Origin: Erythrobasidium yunnanense
Taxonomy: Eukaryota > Basidiomycota > Cystobasidiomycetes > Erythrobasidiales > Erythrobasidiaceae
Assembly (NCBI GenBank): GCA_001600175.1
Contig: BCJC01000006.1
Coordinates: 1,670,863-1,734,862, forward strand
Direction of reading: 5' to 3'
Length of the DNA stretch: 64,000 bases
The notes beneath the pieces are model-generated. The model worked only from the letters and a program-made list of their open reading frames with translations, was not told the origin of the DNA and made no database searches. The position numbers and the translations under genes are program-made. This document shows positions 46,830-58,960 of this stretch, piece after piece. How positions within the stretch are numbered: position 1 is the first letter of the stretch; each line of letters opens with the position of its first letter.

Positions 46830-48402
46830 ATGGGCAGTTCATCTTGCGCTCGAGCGACGTTCCTCTGGACATGCTGGATCATGTCCATGACTGCGACGGT
46901 TCATGCAGAGCCCATGCGCAACAACGATGCTGTTCGCATCCGGATGAACAACCCCCTCCTCTTCAGTCGTAGTGATCCTCTCATCAACCCTGGCGCGCCG
47001 AGCACGCATCTTCATACCATCTACGGGTCCAATGCTTTCAATATTACAATGGACGAGGACACCGCGCGTTCTGGAACCTGCTCTAGTACCAGTGCTCAGG
47101 ACGATCTATCGAGCTACTGGCATACCACCCTCTTCTATTGCGAAAGCAACGGAACCTACACCATTCCTCGTCAAACTCTTTTCGCCTACTACGGCCCGGG
47201 CTATGGGACAGACGAGAAGATACACCCTATTCCCAAAGGGTTACGCTTCCTCATGGGCTCCCCCATGGATCATACAGCCAGTCAATTCTACGCACGCATT
47301 GGAAAGGCCGGTATCAACACTCTTGGAGTATATGCCTGCAACCAAATCTGGCCCGATCTGATGAGCATCCCCGATACATGCACAGGAGATATATCCTTCA
47401 TGATGAAATCACCACCTTGCTGGGATGGGAAGAATCTGTTTTTGGAGGGTTCGACGCATATGGCTATGGTCAAGTCGCGTGAGCGATGCCCAAGTACGCA
47501 TCCGGTCAGAATTATGGGCATGAACTTCTTTGCCGGTACAAAGAGAACCGATGGAGGTCCAGCCGCAAGAGGTCTGATGCTGGCAAACGGCGATACGACG
47601 GGTCGCGGCTTCCACCTCGACTTTATCGCAGGTTGGAAGGACGGTATCCTGCAAGCTATGCTAGATAACTGTCGAGCCCCGACCAAAGGTTAAGCCATCG
47701 ATACCTACCATTGTGCTCCCCTGATTCCTGGAGGACTTTACTACGATGGACAGTGTACTGCAAGAAACATGTACTACCGAGAGGACAATTATCTCGAACA
47801 GTATTCTCTCAAGCAGCTACCGGGCTGCAATCCTATCTGGCCGGCCGATCAGGTTACAATGCCCGCATGCGATTACACTCCAGAAGCCATCACGCTCATG
47901 CAAGGTTCCTCGCCCGTCGAGATCCCCAGCACGAGTGGAGGAGGCAAGTCTCTCTTGCCGCAAACCACTGGCACCGGTGTATGGCGCTCTGCTGCTCCTT
48001 ACACCACTATCGTTATCACGACTGCCTCTGTGAGCAGCAGATGCGGAGCAGCTCATGGTACGCGAACAGTATGTGCAACTCCTCTGGCTACCTGCATGAC
48101 CAGATCGGAGCAGGAATTTCAGTCTGTTCGGCTTCTCCTTCATCGATGCCTACGAATCGTCCACCCATTACCACTGGCACGGGAGTCTGGATGAGCACCG
48201 CCAAAGCCACCACGATTCAAATTACAACCGCATCAGTCAATGCACGTTGTGGCGCACAATTCGGGACAAGAACTGTCTGTCAGACTCCGCTCGCTACCTG
48301 CATGAGCAAGTCAGCGGTGTCAGAATCTCTCCCTGCTCACCAGCACCTACCCGCGTAGCGCTTGCGCCTCGCGTGAACACTAAGAAAGGATCGAGCAAGT
48401 GA
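46830..48402 (+). CDS. Secreted DUF1996 domain protein (B) with C-terminal repeats; possibly broken
   Basis: The start at 46830 gives a signal-like N-terminus. The DUF1996 domain is nearly continuous: SDPLINPGAPSTHLHTIYGS, YWHTTLFYCESNGTYTIPRQ, DISFMMKSPPCWDGKNLFLE, HPVRIMGMNFFAGTKRTDGG, GLMLANGDTTGRGFHLDF, DNCRAPTKG. A TAA at 47691-47693 then interrupts the frame. Beyond it the same frame resumes with AIDTYHCAPLIPGGLYYDGQ, C, then KQLPGCNPIWPA, which aligns with the end of the other DUF1996 gene. The tail holds two copies of a repeat of about 48 residues (GTGVWRS...TASVSSRCGA...TPLATCM and GTGVWMS...TASVNARCGA...TPLATCM), which lie in different frames. Either an unusual 45-nt intron and two unresolved introns exist, or the gene is decaying. 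Confidence 0.6.
47955..48350 (+). repeat. Tandem duplicated C-terminal module (two copies, each about 48 residues)
   Basis: Copy 1 (about 47961-48107) and copy 2 (about 48171-48317) share the peptide frame TTGTGVW..., TTASV, RCGA, GTRTVC and TPLATCM. Differences are often at third codon positions, which supports past or present coding. A linker with a conserved I-S-x-C-S motif follows each copy, in a frame shifted by the same amount both times. Confidence 0.7.
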
Positions 48403-48788
48403 TGAGAGGGATGAGAAGCTTTAGAGACCACTACTGTCTGGTACAGTACTTGTGGATTGGCATTGGTGAGCGTGCCTTAGCTATATCAGTCATACGATGC
48501 TCATGCAGCTTTGACATAGATTTTATGACCCGAAGGCAAGCAGTAGTGCCGCATGTTCGCAACTTCCACGGATTACGAGTTTAGTCTTTATAGTTTGGTA
48601 GCACAATAACATGTTAGTACAGTTCCAACATACTGCAGTGCAGCACCTGTTTTAGAACGACTGCGCATTTAGCCAAGCTGGACTCTGAGTTTCACGCACG
48701 CCTGAGCAGTTGTACGATTGCAATGCTGTGTCACGATACATTCAAAGCTGTTTTGCGATGTAGCTTTGCGATTCTATCGAAGGGGACA
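48403..48788. other. Convergent 3' region, no gene seen
   Basis: About 390 bases between the converging ends of the DUF1996 gene and SGNH-like copy 2. Confidence 0.4.
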
Positions 48789-50436
48789 TTACTGAGAGGC
48801 TGTCCTCAAGCAGTGCGAAGGCTTGGGCATGCTATAGTAGTGCACGTAATATAGGAGCATCTCGGCATAGAGCCATTGCGCATACGAGTCCACTCTGTAG
48901 TGCGTTGTGTCCCCTAAGGATACTTACAAGTCAGTGCTTTGCCAATTGAGAAAACTGTCTGTACCTACAGAACTGGTTATTGCCAATCAGTTTCTCGCCC
49001 CAAGCAAAGACCGGCATATCGTTGGCAGCCATCACTGCCTTTGCACTTTCCGTAAGTCGCCAGACGCCTTCGTTGATCTGATCGATGTCCGCCTCTCTGA
49101 CACCCTCGAGCTGACCGTTCCAGGAGGGCAGATCTTTCTTGTATGTGTATGTCGGAGGTCGATACATAGTAGGCACATTTGGCCATCGATCGCGAATGAA
49201 GCTGAAACCAAAGAATCAGTACTCAATTGCAGTAAGCACCGAGCGGATGACTAAACTCACTTTGTCATCTCATTCAAGCGCTTTCTATGCCATGCCAACT
49301 CTTGAAACGACATTGCCTGCTCCTTCCAGCCCTCTTTATCCTGTTCGCGAAACTTGGTCCTGAGGCCCAACACGTCCCACGTCCCCGATGCCCAGAGAAT
49401 GAGATCGGGCTCTGTAGTGAGGTTGAGCCGTTCCGCCGCTGGTAGCCAGTGGTCTCGTATCCGGTCTTCAAAGATGTTGATACGGCCGGTCTCTTCTGAC
49501 GTTTTGTGTTCTGGTAATGCTCCATACGTGAACCATAGCTGAATATCCAGATTGATTGTCTATTCAACGACATCCTTAGCGCGATGAAGGGAGGCGTCGT
49601 TGTAGAAAAGCTTACCGGAATCGTGCATCTGAATATACCATGCCAATTGTCCATCACGTTCAAGAAAGGCGCTCCCAGGCGAGGGCATATAGATTCCATG
49701 AAGAAACGATCCAGCCTACATACTACGCATTAGTCACTGTAGCACTACTTAAAGAAGCACAGCTTACGAGCAGCCAAGAATCAGTACAGACTTGTTTCGC
49801 AGAGGCTCCAGCTCAGCAGCGTATGGCTCTAATGACTCTACAGCGCCTCCTTCGAGCATGGACGCATAAGACGGCGGGGCCAGATCGAGAATGCCAGCCT
49901 CAATGCTTGTATCGTTGCGCTTGAATGGCAATGTAGCAGGAACGAGCGTCGAGTCGAGGATCTCTTTGGTATAAGGTATCCAACGCGCCTTGACTGCCGC
50001 GCTGTCGTGAAGCAAGTCTTTACATGCCATTTCAGTACGATCATTGTATTCGAATGTACGGTAGCAGCACTCACATCCAGGCATCCTGTAGGGATCTTCG
50101 CATTGTCGAGACCGCCGGAGCACAGACCATGTGGTGGTCAAGGTTGCGTCACGGACATACTGGCTGAAAGCTTCAGCTGACTGCAAGCCTTGTAGGAGGA
50201 CCTGTCTTACTTACAGTCTGAGAGAGAAGTATGAGCCCAGAAAGTAGCAGCACTGTAAGGCCGATAATTCGAAGTCTGCTGTTACTCGGTAGGACCAGTG
50301 GGATCGACCGTCGTCGGAGATGTGGTAAGTCTACATGCTTCTCCGGCATATACTCTTCAGGGAGTGAAAGATTGTCGGATGAGTGGCTGCTCATCAATGT
50401 AACAGCTTCTCCTGAGATCCTGAAGGTCGACGCCAT
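48789..50436 (-). CDS. SGNH/PC-esterase-like membrane protein, copy 2
   Basis: The start at 50436 gives a tail (GEAVTLMSSHSSDNLSLPEE) and an anchor (LRIIGLTVLLLSGLILLSQ). The luminal domain reads CEDPYRMPGCECCYRTFEYN, MACKDLLHDSAAVKARWIPY, DTSIEAGILDLAPPSYASML, then LRNKSVLILGCS (block I), FMESICPRLGAPFLNVMDNW, HGIFRCTIP, then PDLILWASGTWDVLGL with a Trp-rich strand. YRPPTYTYKKDLPSWNGQLE and NEGVWRLTESAKAVMAANDM follow, and the last exon has DTTHYRVDSYAQWLYAEML with the D-x-x-H pair, ending at 48789. It is a paralog of copy 1 along its whole length. Likely role: Golgi acyltransferase or esterase on wall or capsule glycans. Confidence 0.77.
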
Positions 50437-51264
50437 GATGGGTGTTTTACGAAGCGGCTAAGGGAGGTTGCAGTCGAGGCGGAGTGGACGCAAGAAGTGA
50501 TGTACCGTAGTAGAAGATAGCTTCTGGTAATGTAGCCATTGCTGCAGAGCATGTCGCCAGCCCATTCTGAAGCCCTCGGATAAGGCAGATTGATTGCGTT
50601 CAAATTGTTTCTTGAGAGCATCATTGTAGCTAGTACACTTTAGTCAGAAGAGGGGCCAGTCTAAAATCTTAGCGAGCCAGATGGAAGGTAACTCTGTCAT
50701 GCTTGGAGTACGAAATCGGAAGGAGGCGTCAGTTTCGTAACAGCCGAGTGTCTTTTCGCATTCACAAGCACAGTATGCGTGTCGGAAAATATGCTCCATG
50801 CATGATGCATGTTCATTGCTGTGAGAGCTGGCCAGAGAGCGCTCGCTGAATCATTTAGGGTCGACATAGGTACAGCCAGCGTGGGAGACTTGGACGAGCT
50901 GGTCAGATCGTCGTGCGTGTCGCGATTCGCTACATGTACGAGTTGTTCGAGCTTCCAAACCATGATGGAAATTCCCTCGTATTCTGTTGGAAGCCATCAA
51001 CCTCTCTCTGCTGCGTCTTTCCCAGCTGTCGCACGCTGAGGAGGAGTCAAGCGGTTTTCAGTCAAGCTTCCCGTCTTCGCTGTTGATATCTGACTGTGAT
51101 ATATTCAATATATCAAGACTCGCTTCGCTGTTCGATATCGTTGTCGTGCGCGAAGAAAACCAACGTTGTACGTCTTGGAACCACCGATTTGTTCGCCAAA
51201 AGTACGATACACCAGCAGCACCACGCCCTTACTCAAGCGTACATAGCGGCAGGCAAAGGTCGCC
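50437..51264. promoter_or_regulatory. Divergent region, SGNH-like copy 2 and NUP98-NUP96
   Basis: About 830 bases between outward-pointing starts. Short frames on both strands show no domain. No gene is supported. Confidence 0.4.
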
Positions 51265-54200
51265 ATGTCGTTTACGCCCTTCAAGTTTGGCCAGTCCCAG
51301 CCAGCAGCGACCACCGGTTTTGGCGGTTTTGGCCAAAATACATCGACAACGCCTGGTCAGTTTGAGGGAGCCCGGCTATGGTGGTAGCGCAGACCTCGAA
51401 AGCTAACGTATAATCCTGCTCGAATCGACTCTCTCCATTCTCCTCTGGATCTGCAGCTTTCGGGAGACCTGCAACTGGCGCGTTTGGTCAGCCTACACAA
51501 CAGCAAGCTTCGCCATTCGGTCAGCAATATCCATCCATGCTATGTAATAAAGTAATGGTAGCTGACGAAAAGCTTATGCTGCTTTCGCTGGGTGCACAGG
51601 CGGAGGAGGGACTTTCGGCGCACCCGCCAACACTGCTCCTGCGTTTGGCGCACCAGCTCAGAACACCTCAACTGGGTTTGGCGGGTTTGGTGCCTCTCAG
51701 CCTACAAACACTGGCTTCAGCTTCGGTTCAAACACAAATCAGGCTCCAGCTTTTGGAACGGCTTTCGGTAGGTTAAGCACAGACGCAATGCTGCTCGACA
51801 TGCGCTGACGATAGCTGCTCAGGCCAATCAACACAAGATGTGAACAGCGAAGACAACCCTGTCACTACTGTAGAGCCCCCGCAGGGAAAGGAAGGAACAA
51901 GCAAGGCACCGCAACATCCTAAGAATGGCAACAAGATCAAGATGTGGAGAGATATGCGCAAAGACGAGAAGGGATCAATCACAGGGGAGAAGCTATACTT
52001 TGACAACATCTGCGCTTTGCCCCAGTATTGGAGGATCTCACCTGAAGTAAGTGCTTCAGAGATACTAGCTAGCTTTCGTGCATAGCTCACGATGTCTGTT
52101 ATCATCTTCACAGGAACTCAGAGCACAAGACTATGCCGATGGCCGTAAACAGCCAGCACCGACAGGCGGACTGTTCGGCCAGCCAGCTTCGACTGGATTT
52201 GGCCAGCAGCCGCAACAGAACGCCTTCGGTGCACCCTCCACCAGCGCATTCGGAGCGCCAGCGAATACTACGGGTGGCCTCTTTGGCGGTACTTCCAGTA
52301 CGACCGGCGGATTCGGCACCAGCAATACCGCTTTCGGTGCACCCAAGCCTGCTTTTGGTGCGCAAAGTACTTCGCAACAACCATTCTCGTTTGGTCAGAA
52401 CAGCAATGCAACGACCGCACCTGCATTTGGCACCAATACAGCATCTACAAATCCTTTCGGTAGCACAACCGCCGGCGGCTTCGGGCAGACTGCAAACAAG
52501 CCATTTGGAGGATTTGGAGGTATGGACATAGTATATTCTCGACAGCGCGAGAGATACTGATGTACTCGCAATTTCGACAGCTACCAACACAAATCAGCCC
52601 GCAACTACAGGCTTTGGCGCTTCCGCCAGTACTCTCCTTGGCCAACCCGCGCAACAAACGGGTTTCGCAGGTACATCAGCTTTCGGCGGGACTGGAAGCA
52701 CAGGCGGTGCCTTCTCATTCGGCAAGCCCGCAACGACCGGAGCTTTTGGGCAACCGAGTACGACAGATAACAAAGCACCCTTCTCTTTCGGAGGAACCAA
52801 TACGACAACCCAGCCTTCGACTGGCGGATTCTCCTTCGGTCAATCGAATCAGGCTGCTACGCCATTCGGCGCTAACCCCACGAATACCGGAACTTCAGCT
52901 TTCGGACAACCTCAGCAGCAGCAGAATGGACCTCTAGGAGGAGGATTCGGAGGAAGCGGCGGCGGGTTTAGCTTTGGACAGAACCAGCAGAATAAGCCAG
53001 CGACTGGTGGATTCAGCTTCGGCAATACCTCAACAAACACAGCGGCGCAGCCTGCTCAACCCGCTCCGTTCAGCTTTGGAAACACCACTCAACCTGCGGC
53101 GAACAACACCGGTACCACCTCTACGTTTGGCGGCTTCGGACTGGGAGCGCAGAATCAGCAGCAGCAGCAACAACAGCCGCAAGCTCAGCCTGCACTGACT
53201 TTTGGAGGTTTCGGTACTCAACAAACGAACAATACTGCAGGTACAACCGGTGGTGGATTTGGGACGGGAACTGGGCTCTTTGGTGGAAATACTGGAGGAT
53301 TCGGTGGCTTTGGCGCTTCGCAGACACAAGGGCAGAATCAGACAGCGGCTCCAGCAGCTGGAGGCTTCTCCTTCGGCAAGCCAGCAACTACTTCTACGTT
53401 TGGCGGTGGCTTCAATTTCGGGCAGTCACAACAACAGAACCAGCAGCAGCCGCAACAACAGCAGCAATCCTTCCTCGGCCAGTCACAGCAGCTCCAGCCC
53501 ATCCAGACTTCTATCGACCAGAATCCCTACGGTCAATTTGGCAATACTCCTGTTTTCGCAAACGTGCAACCGGCTGCTGCAAACGCCAATGCCGCATCTA
53601 CAGAGGGACCAATCAAGAAGCAGCCAGCCATGAGCGTGTCTTACCGGCGGCCTACACGAGCGTCACCTGCGAAGTTACAGCTTCGCGGATTCGCCAATTC
53701 GACCTCTTCTCCTTCACTCAATAGCAGATTTGGCAGTTCTTACTCAAGTCCTGTCACTCCGCTCGTGTCTAGCGTGCGGTCGTCTACCATGACCGGTTCC
53801 CCTAGCCTTACTCTCGATCTCTCGCGTGGCCTTGTAGAAGGCCTAACGCTCAGTCCACAAGCCTTTGCGAGTCGCCCAAGCGTCAAGAAACTCGTCATTG
53901 ATAACAAGAAACCAGGAGAGAACGTGTCCATGTTCTCCCGCAATCGCACAGCAACACCGGCCTCAAATGGGCCAAGGGAAGACAGCATCAAATCGATAAA
54001 ACCAAACCTCAGCGCAACAGCAGATGCAAGTCGCGCAGGCTCTCCTGCGCCTCGTCCTTCAAGCGTGGCGATGCAGAACAACAGGTCTCGGACTAGCAAT
54101 GGCAACTCCGGTACCCAAAGCGTCAAATCAGACAAGCCTTTGACTGCCGATGGTCGTGAGCCGAAAGACGAGGAATGGTATTCGATTCCATCTTTGCGTG

Positions 54201-57130
54201 ATCTGAAGGCCATGAGTCTTGAAGAACTGTCGAACGTGCAGAACCTGAAGGTGGGAAGGAAAGGCATGGCGGAGATCGCATACACAGAACCAGTCGACCT
54301 TACGGAGCTTCCTTCGCTGGATGACCTCTTCGGAGAGAGCGTCTCTATCAAGTATGTCTACAAGGGTCAGAAGAGGCGTATCGAGCTAGGGTTGGTGGAC
54401 GTCGCGGAAACGGGACAACCCTATGACGGCTTGGAACGGCCTGCCGTAGTGACTGTGGAGCAGCGGTTCTCCAAAGCCAAGGCGGGTGCAACTTCCGACA
54501 CAAATACCAAGATCATCAATGAGAAACACGAAGTCAAGCTAAGGAAAGAGGTCGAGGCGAACGAGCACGAGTTTATCAGCTGGGCGCCTGAAACTGGCAA
54601 ACTGGTGTTCAAGGTTCAGCACTTCAGTCTATATGTATGTGAGCATCATCGACCATGCAAACCATACATGCTAATCATCGATCCTTGTCTCGGTTGGAAT
54701 TGCGCAGACGTATGATGTTGACGGCAGCGATGAAGGATCAGAGTCGACAATATCAGCAGATGAAGGCTCTCCGGGCGCTGGCAAGAGAGCGCAAGCCACA
54801 CAGAAGAAGCGACGCACGCGGAGTGACTCGCCTCAAAGCGACACAGACAGCCACGTATCGTCAGAAAGCCCGGAGCCAGAAGACGAAATTGACGACGCTC
54901 CGCCTCAAGCCACTCTTGATGACTCGATGACTGAGCTAGATGATCACAACTCTGACCGGTCATACTCCGGTACGCCAGAGCCTCGAGACCGCAGTATAGG
55001 CTTGGACGATCGCGAGCAATCCGACGAAGATTATCGTCGTCGGAAACGATCGGTTGTCGTTCCTACTTCTCGATTCGCTCCGACTTCGCGGTTAAGAAAC
55101 CTAGAATCGCCTAGGAAAGAGGTCCGCAGAGACAGTCCTTCTCGCGATGAGGCTTCACCACAGTCAGCTAGAGCTCATTCAGAAGCTCCCTCGCAGCAAC
55201 CAATCGCACAGCGTTTGGGCCTACAGGCAAAAAAGCTAGCCGTCATGCAAGCGTCCTTTTTCCATAACGCCAAGCCGGACAACGCATCACTTGCACTGGA
55301 TCCAACACCCTCTGCCGCTTACGAACGAGCACCGAAGCAGCCTTTTCCACGTGCTCTAGCGCCTGTAGAACAGGTCAGCGCCACATTCGCTGCAACTTCG
55401 ACGGGCCTAACAGAGTTCCTTAGCAGCAGACGGAAACGTCTCCTCACGGCAACAACGACTACTTACCCTATTACAAGCCTCTGCGCAAGTGGAAGGCTGT
55501 TCTTGCAACACAATCGCTAGCCTTCGAACAAGAAGAGCAGCTGTTTGACGCTGGCCTCACGTCCTCTCGAGACGTTCGGGCAAGCTTTGGTCAGCGTGGA
55601 CAGATTTGCCATCTTGGACGCATTGAAGCGCTCGCAAGCCTAGAGTAAGCGATCTCGCTTGTGACGGGCGTAATCACTGAGCCCTCGGCTTCCAGGACTT
55701 CAATATCACTCAGCCGAGTGGTCTTGGCCGGACTCAGTCCATTTGAAGCAGTAAGCATTCTCCTCTTGCCGAGCATCTCTCCGAAACTGAGCGCTTCTTT
55801 AGTCGACGGATCACGATGTCGCTAGGAAGCTCCTGGAAACCCAGCTTGAACATACAGAACTGGCCTCCGATGATTGCGAGCTGGTCAGAGCGGACTGCCG
55901 ATCGACCTTGCGCTTCCAGAATATATTGTCAAGCTTCGATGCACAAGACGACAGCCATGAAGCAACCCTCTGGCGGCTAGCTCAAGTGCTTTTCGATGAG
56001 ATTGATCTCCGACGGCCCGACGATAGCAGCTCCGAGGTTATTCGAACCGTTACCATGCTTCGTCGGAGAGACGCTCTATCTGCTTGGTTAAGAGTAGCCG
56101 TCAAGCCGTCTGTCGAGAGTGATCTTCGAGCTCTGAGCGGACAAGCAGGAACAAGCTCGCATACTGCAAGAATTTTTACACTTCTGACGGGAAGACAAAT
56201 CGAGCGGGCATGCCAGGTCGCACTTGCCGAGGGAGATATCAGGTTAGCTACCTTGCTGTCGCAAGCAGGTGGCGATGAAGAGTCGAGAGAAGACCTGCAA
56301 GCTCAGCTTGCCAGCTGGAGAGACAGTCGAGTGGATCCGCAAGTCACGAGCGGCTATCGCAAGATCTACGAGCTCCTGAGCGGCAACATCAACGTGTCGA
56401 AAGGCACGCAAGGAAATGGTAATGTCGATACTTGCCAAGATCTCAATCTCAGCGCAGACTTGGATTGGAAGCGTGCCTTCGGTCTGCGGTTGTGGTATGG
56501 CGACTTCGAAAACTCTATTCATGGGTCACTGGAAGATTACCTATCAGATAGAGCGAACAATGACGGAGTCGCCAAGCCGCTACCCGAACATTTGCTCACA
56601 AGGAATGGCCGACAGTCGCTCTTGCCCGACCGACCGAGCATCCAAGACGCTGTCTTTGAGCTCCTCACCGTCTTCTGCGATTCTAACCGCCCCTTGGATT
56701 ACGCCCTCTCCCCGAGAAGCTTGACATCGTGCCCCCTCGATTACCGACCTTCATGGCACCTGTATCAGGTTCTTGCCAAGTCTTTACGAATTCGAGATCT
56801 GGAGGACGTTAATGAAGAGGGTGAGAGCCTTAAGGCGGAGGAAATGACAGTCAGTTACGCCTGCCAGTTGGAGGCAGCGGGGCTTTGGGAATGGGCAGCT
56901 TTCGTCTATCTGCATCTCTCGCAGCCGCAATCGTGAGTGGTAAGCTTATTGCATTGTTAGCAACATGCTGATAGCTGTATCCATCCACCATCAGCCGGAT
57001 CAAAGCTATCAAAGAACTGATAGCCCGACACGTGCAAGACCTTGACGATTCTGTAATAACCTTACTGACTGACAGATTGAGGATACCGCAAAGTTATGTC
57101 GATGAAGCTGTGACTACCTACGGGAATTAG
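51265..57130 (+). CDS. NUP145: NUP98-NUP96 nucleoporin precursor (Nup145-type)
   Basis: The start at 51265 reads MSFTPFKFGQSQPAATTGFG, and FG/GLFG repeats follow in several exons to about 53560. Between FG blocks lies a Gle2/Rae1-binding (GLEBS-like) segment, ICALPQYWRISPE joined to ELRAQDYADGRK across the 52048-52111 intron. After a linker comes the autoproteolytic domain: EEWYSIPSLRDLKAMSLEEL, VGRKGMAEIAYTEPVDLTEL and VKLRKEVEANEHEFISWAPE, ending at KVQHFSLY (His-Phe-Ser at 54620-54628), where cleavage should separate Nup98 and Nup96. An intron follows, then an acidic linker and the Nup96 helical domain (DAGLTSSRDVRASFGQRG, GRQIERACQVALAEGDIRLA, WEWAAFVYLHLSQPQS), with the stop at 57130. 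The products belong to the permeability barrier and to the Y-complex of the nuclear pore. Exon joins around 55400-55850 are approximate. Confidence 0.93.
54620..54628 (+). other. Predicted autoproteolytic cleavage site His-Phe/Ser
   Basis: The codons CAC TTC AGT encode the HFS triad of the Nup98 autoproteolytic domain. Known Nup98 family members cleave between Phe and Ser. Confidence 0.85.
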
Positions 57131-57357
57131 GGTGGAGCGCAAGATACGACTGCGAGTACACTGCCGATGGCGAAGAGTATAGTGTTGTGATACAATAAGA
57201 CACAAAGAGTATACACTCTCGTCGGACTTTGTTGCCAGTCTAACATCCTTGTGACTTTCAAAGGATCTCCGGTTGCTTCTGTGACTAATCCCTCATGACT
57301 TCTCCTATCAGACTTCTGCGCAGCAAGTGTTGAGCGTTCCACAATTCACAGTATACC

Positions 57358-58819
57358 ATGCCGCATTCTGTTACGAATTGGAGTGAGTCCTCACCAACAA
57401 GAGAAGCGAAACGCGATATCATTTTCAGCTTCGGGGGACTACCTTTCCCAAGCAAGAAGCTGAAGGAAAAGCCTTAGATATCCTTCAAAGGCCAGTTGAA
57501 GATGCTTACTGGGGCAATGTTACAGCGTCTATCGTTCGTGGCGCCTGTCCTCGAGGCATATCGAAAAAAAAGGCTGATTACGCTCATTTCATCGGCCGTC
57601 TGCAGGACTGGTGCGAAGCCAATTATGATGTTTCTCGGTAAGCTCACCTCACCTCGAACAGTGCACAGAGCAAAAGCTGAGACCCAAATCCAGCTACATA
57701 TGCGAATTCGTAAATACCGTGTCGAATATACCGTTCCTTTTCTACGCCATCTTTGGCATTCGCAACACCATCAAGCATGACCTGCCACGGTCTCTGGTCC
57801 TGCCTTTCTTCGGCAGTCTTATGATAGGCATCGGAAGCCTGCTGTTTCATATGACAGTGAGCCGCTTTTGGGACAGCATGATCGGCTCAGTACTCATTGG
57901 TGTCTCCTTCGTTACGCATAAGCTGTCCTACAACATGCAGCTTTTAGAGTACGCCCGTCCGCCTATCGTGGAGACTCTAGAGCCGGGCTGAAATCAAGCT
58001 CTACTGTTGACCAGCGAGCTCCCGATGCTCTGGGCTGTAACCATAAGTAGGTCTCTCTAGGCTGTCCGCTGCGTCGCGAGTGCTGAAGCAGCCTGTCGTA
58101 GTGGCCTACTGCGTTTTTGATACGCATCAGCCCGGCAAACGGCCGCCTGTGCCGCATATAGGGAAGATCTTGCTCACCTTGGTGACCATGGTCTGCTCAG
58201 CTTATCTTGTATATCCTAAGTGAGCTTAGAATATCGCAGAAAATCGCAATTTTCGCTGAGAAATCTTTCAGTCCAGTATTGCATCAAGTCGCCTTTGCGG
58301 GCATACTACTGCTGGTTGTCGCTCGCTCGACGTACCTGTGCTATCATCGTCTGCTTACCACCCCCTTTGAGCAAGAGCGGAACCGTCAGATTGTAAAGAA
58401 TCAATGGATAGGTATCCTGGTCATTGTGGGTTTTTGGTCTTGCTGAGGATCTACCTGCTGACGGGGTATATGCAGATTGCTTCGTTCGGCATCTGGCTGG
58501 TGGATTGCTTCGCATGTTCATGGCTCACACGCGTGAAGGCGCATATCGGAAAGCCAGCCGCCTTTTTGTTCGAGCTTGTGAGCCTCTCAGCTTCCACTTC
58601 ACTGATGTTACTTATGGACGTCACTCCCAGCACGCATGGTGGCACTTAGGAACCGGCCTGGGAGGGTATTGGCTCATCGTAGCGCTGCAGCTCTTGATTG
58701 TATCCATCAAGGAAGACCCCAAAGCTTTCACAATCAAGCATACGAGTATAGGAGGGCTTCCCTACGTCGCGCGAGTCAGCCAGACGCCTTTGAACGGTCA
58801 CGGTCGCAAGCGGGATTAG
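57358..58819 (+). CDS. Alkaline ceramidase (YPC1/YDC1 family)
   Basis: The enzyme hydrolyses ceramide to a sphingoid base and fatty acid in the ER membrane. The start at 57358 (MPHSVTNW) is followed by several short exons: AYWGNVTASI, then DWCEANYDVSR (the Ca-binding D-W-C-E-x-N motif), then YICEFVNTVSNIPFLFYAIF and IGIGSLLFHMTVSRF with the first zinc-binding His. The hydrophobic helices continue (VAFAGILLLVVARSTYLCYH and others), ending in SQHAWWHLGTGLGGYWLIVA. Its H-A-W-W-H pair supplies the other two zinc ligands. About seven membrane helices are expected and most can be seen. The C-terminal tail is hydrophilic and ends at 58819. Splice joins at 57367-57420 and 57990-58010 are approximate. 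YPC1 and YDC1 cannot be told apart here. Confidence 0.88.
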
Positions 58820-58960
58820 AGCAACAAAAGTGGGCAGATCCAACAGCTCTGTGTCATAGATCATGTTTGTGCATAGATCAGATTTAGAAGCGTGCATTTC
58901 AGCATTACTTCTTGACAGAGCCGACGCTTGCAGCTTGACTGTCAGCATAATCGTACTGTA

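Noticed and set aside
53740-54351. 203-codon minus-strand open frame inside NUP98-NUP96
   Set aside because: It is antisense to the Nup98 linker and the start of the autoproteolytic domain. No domain of its own.
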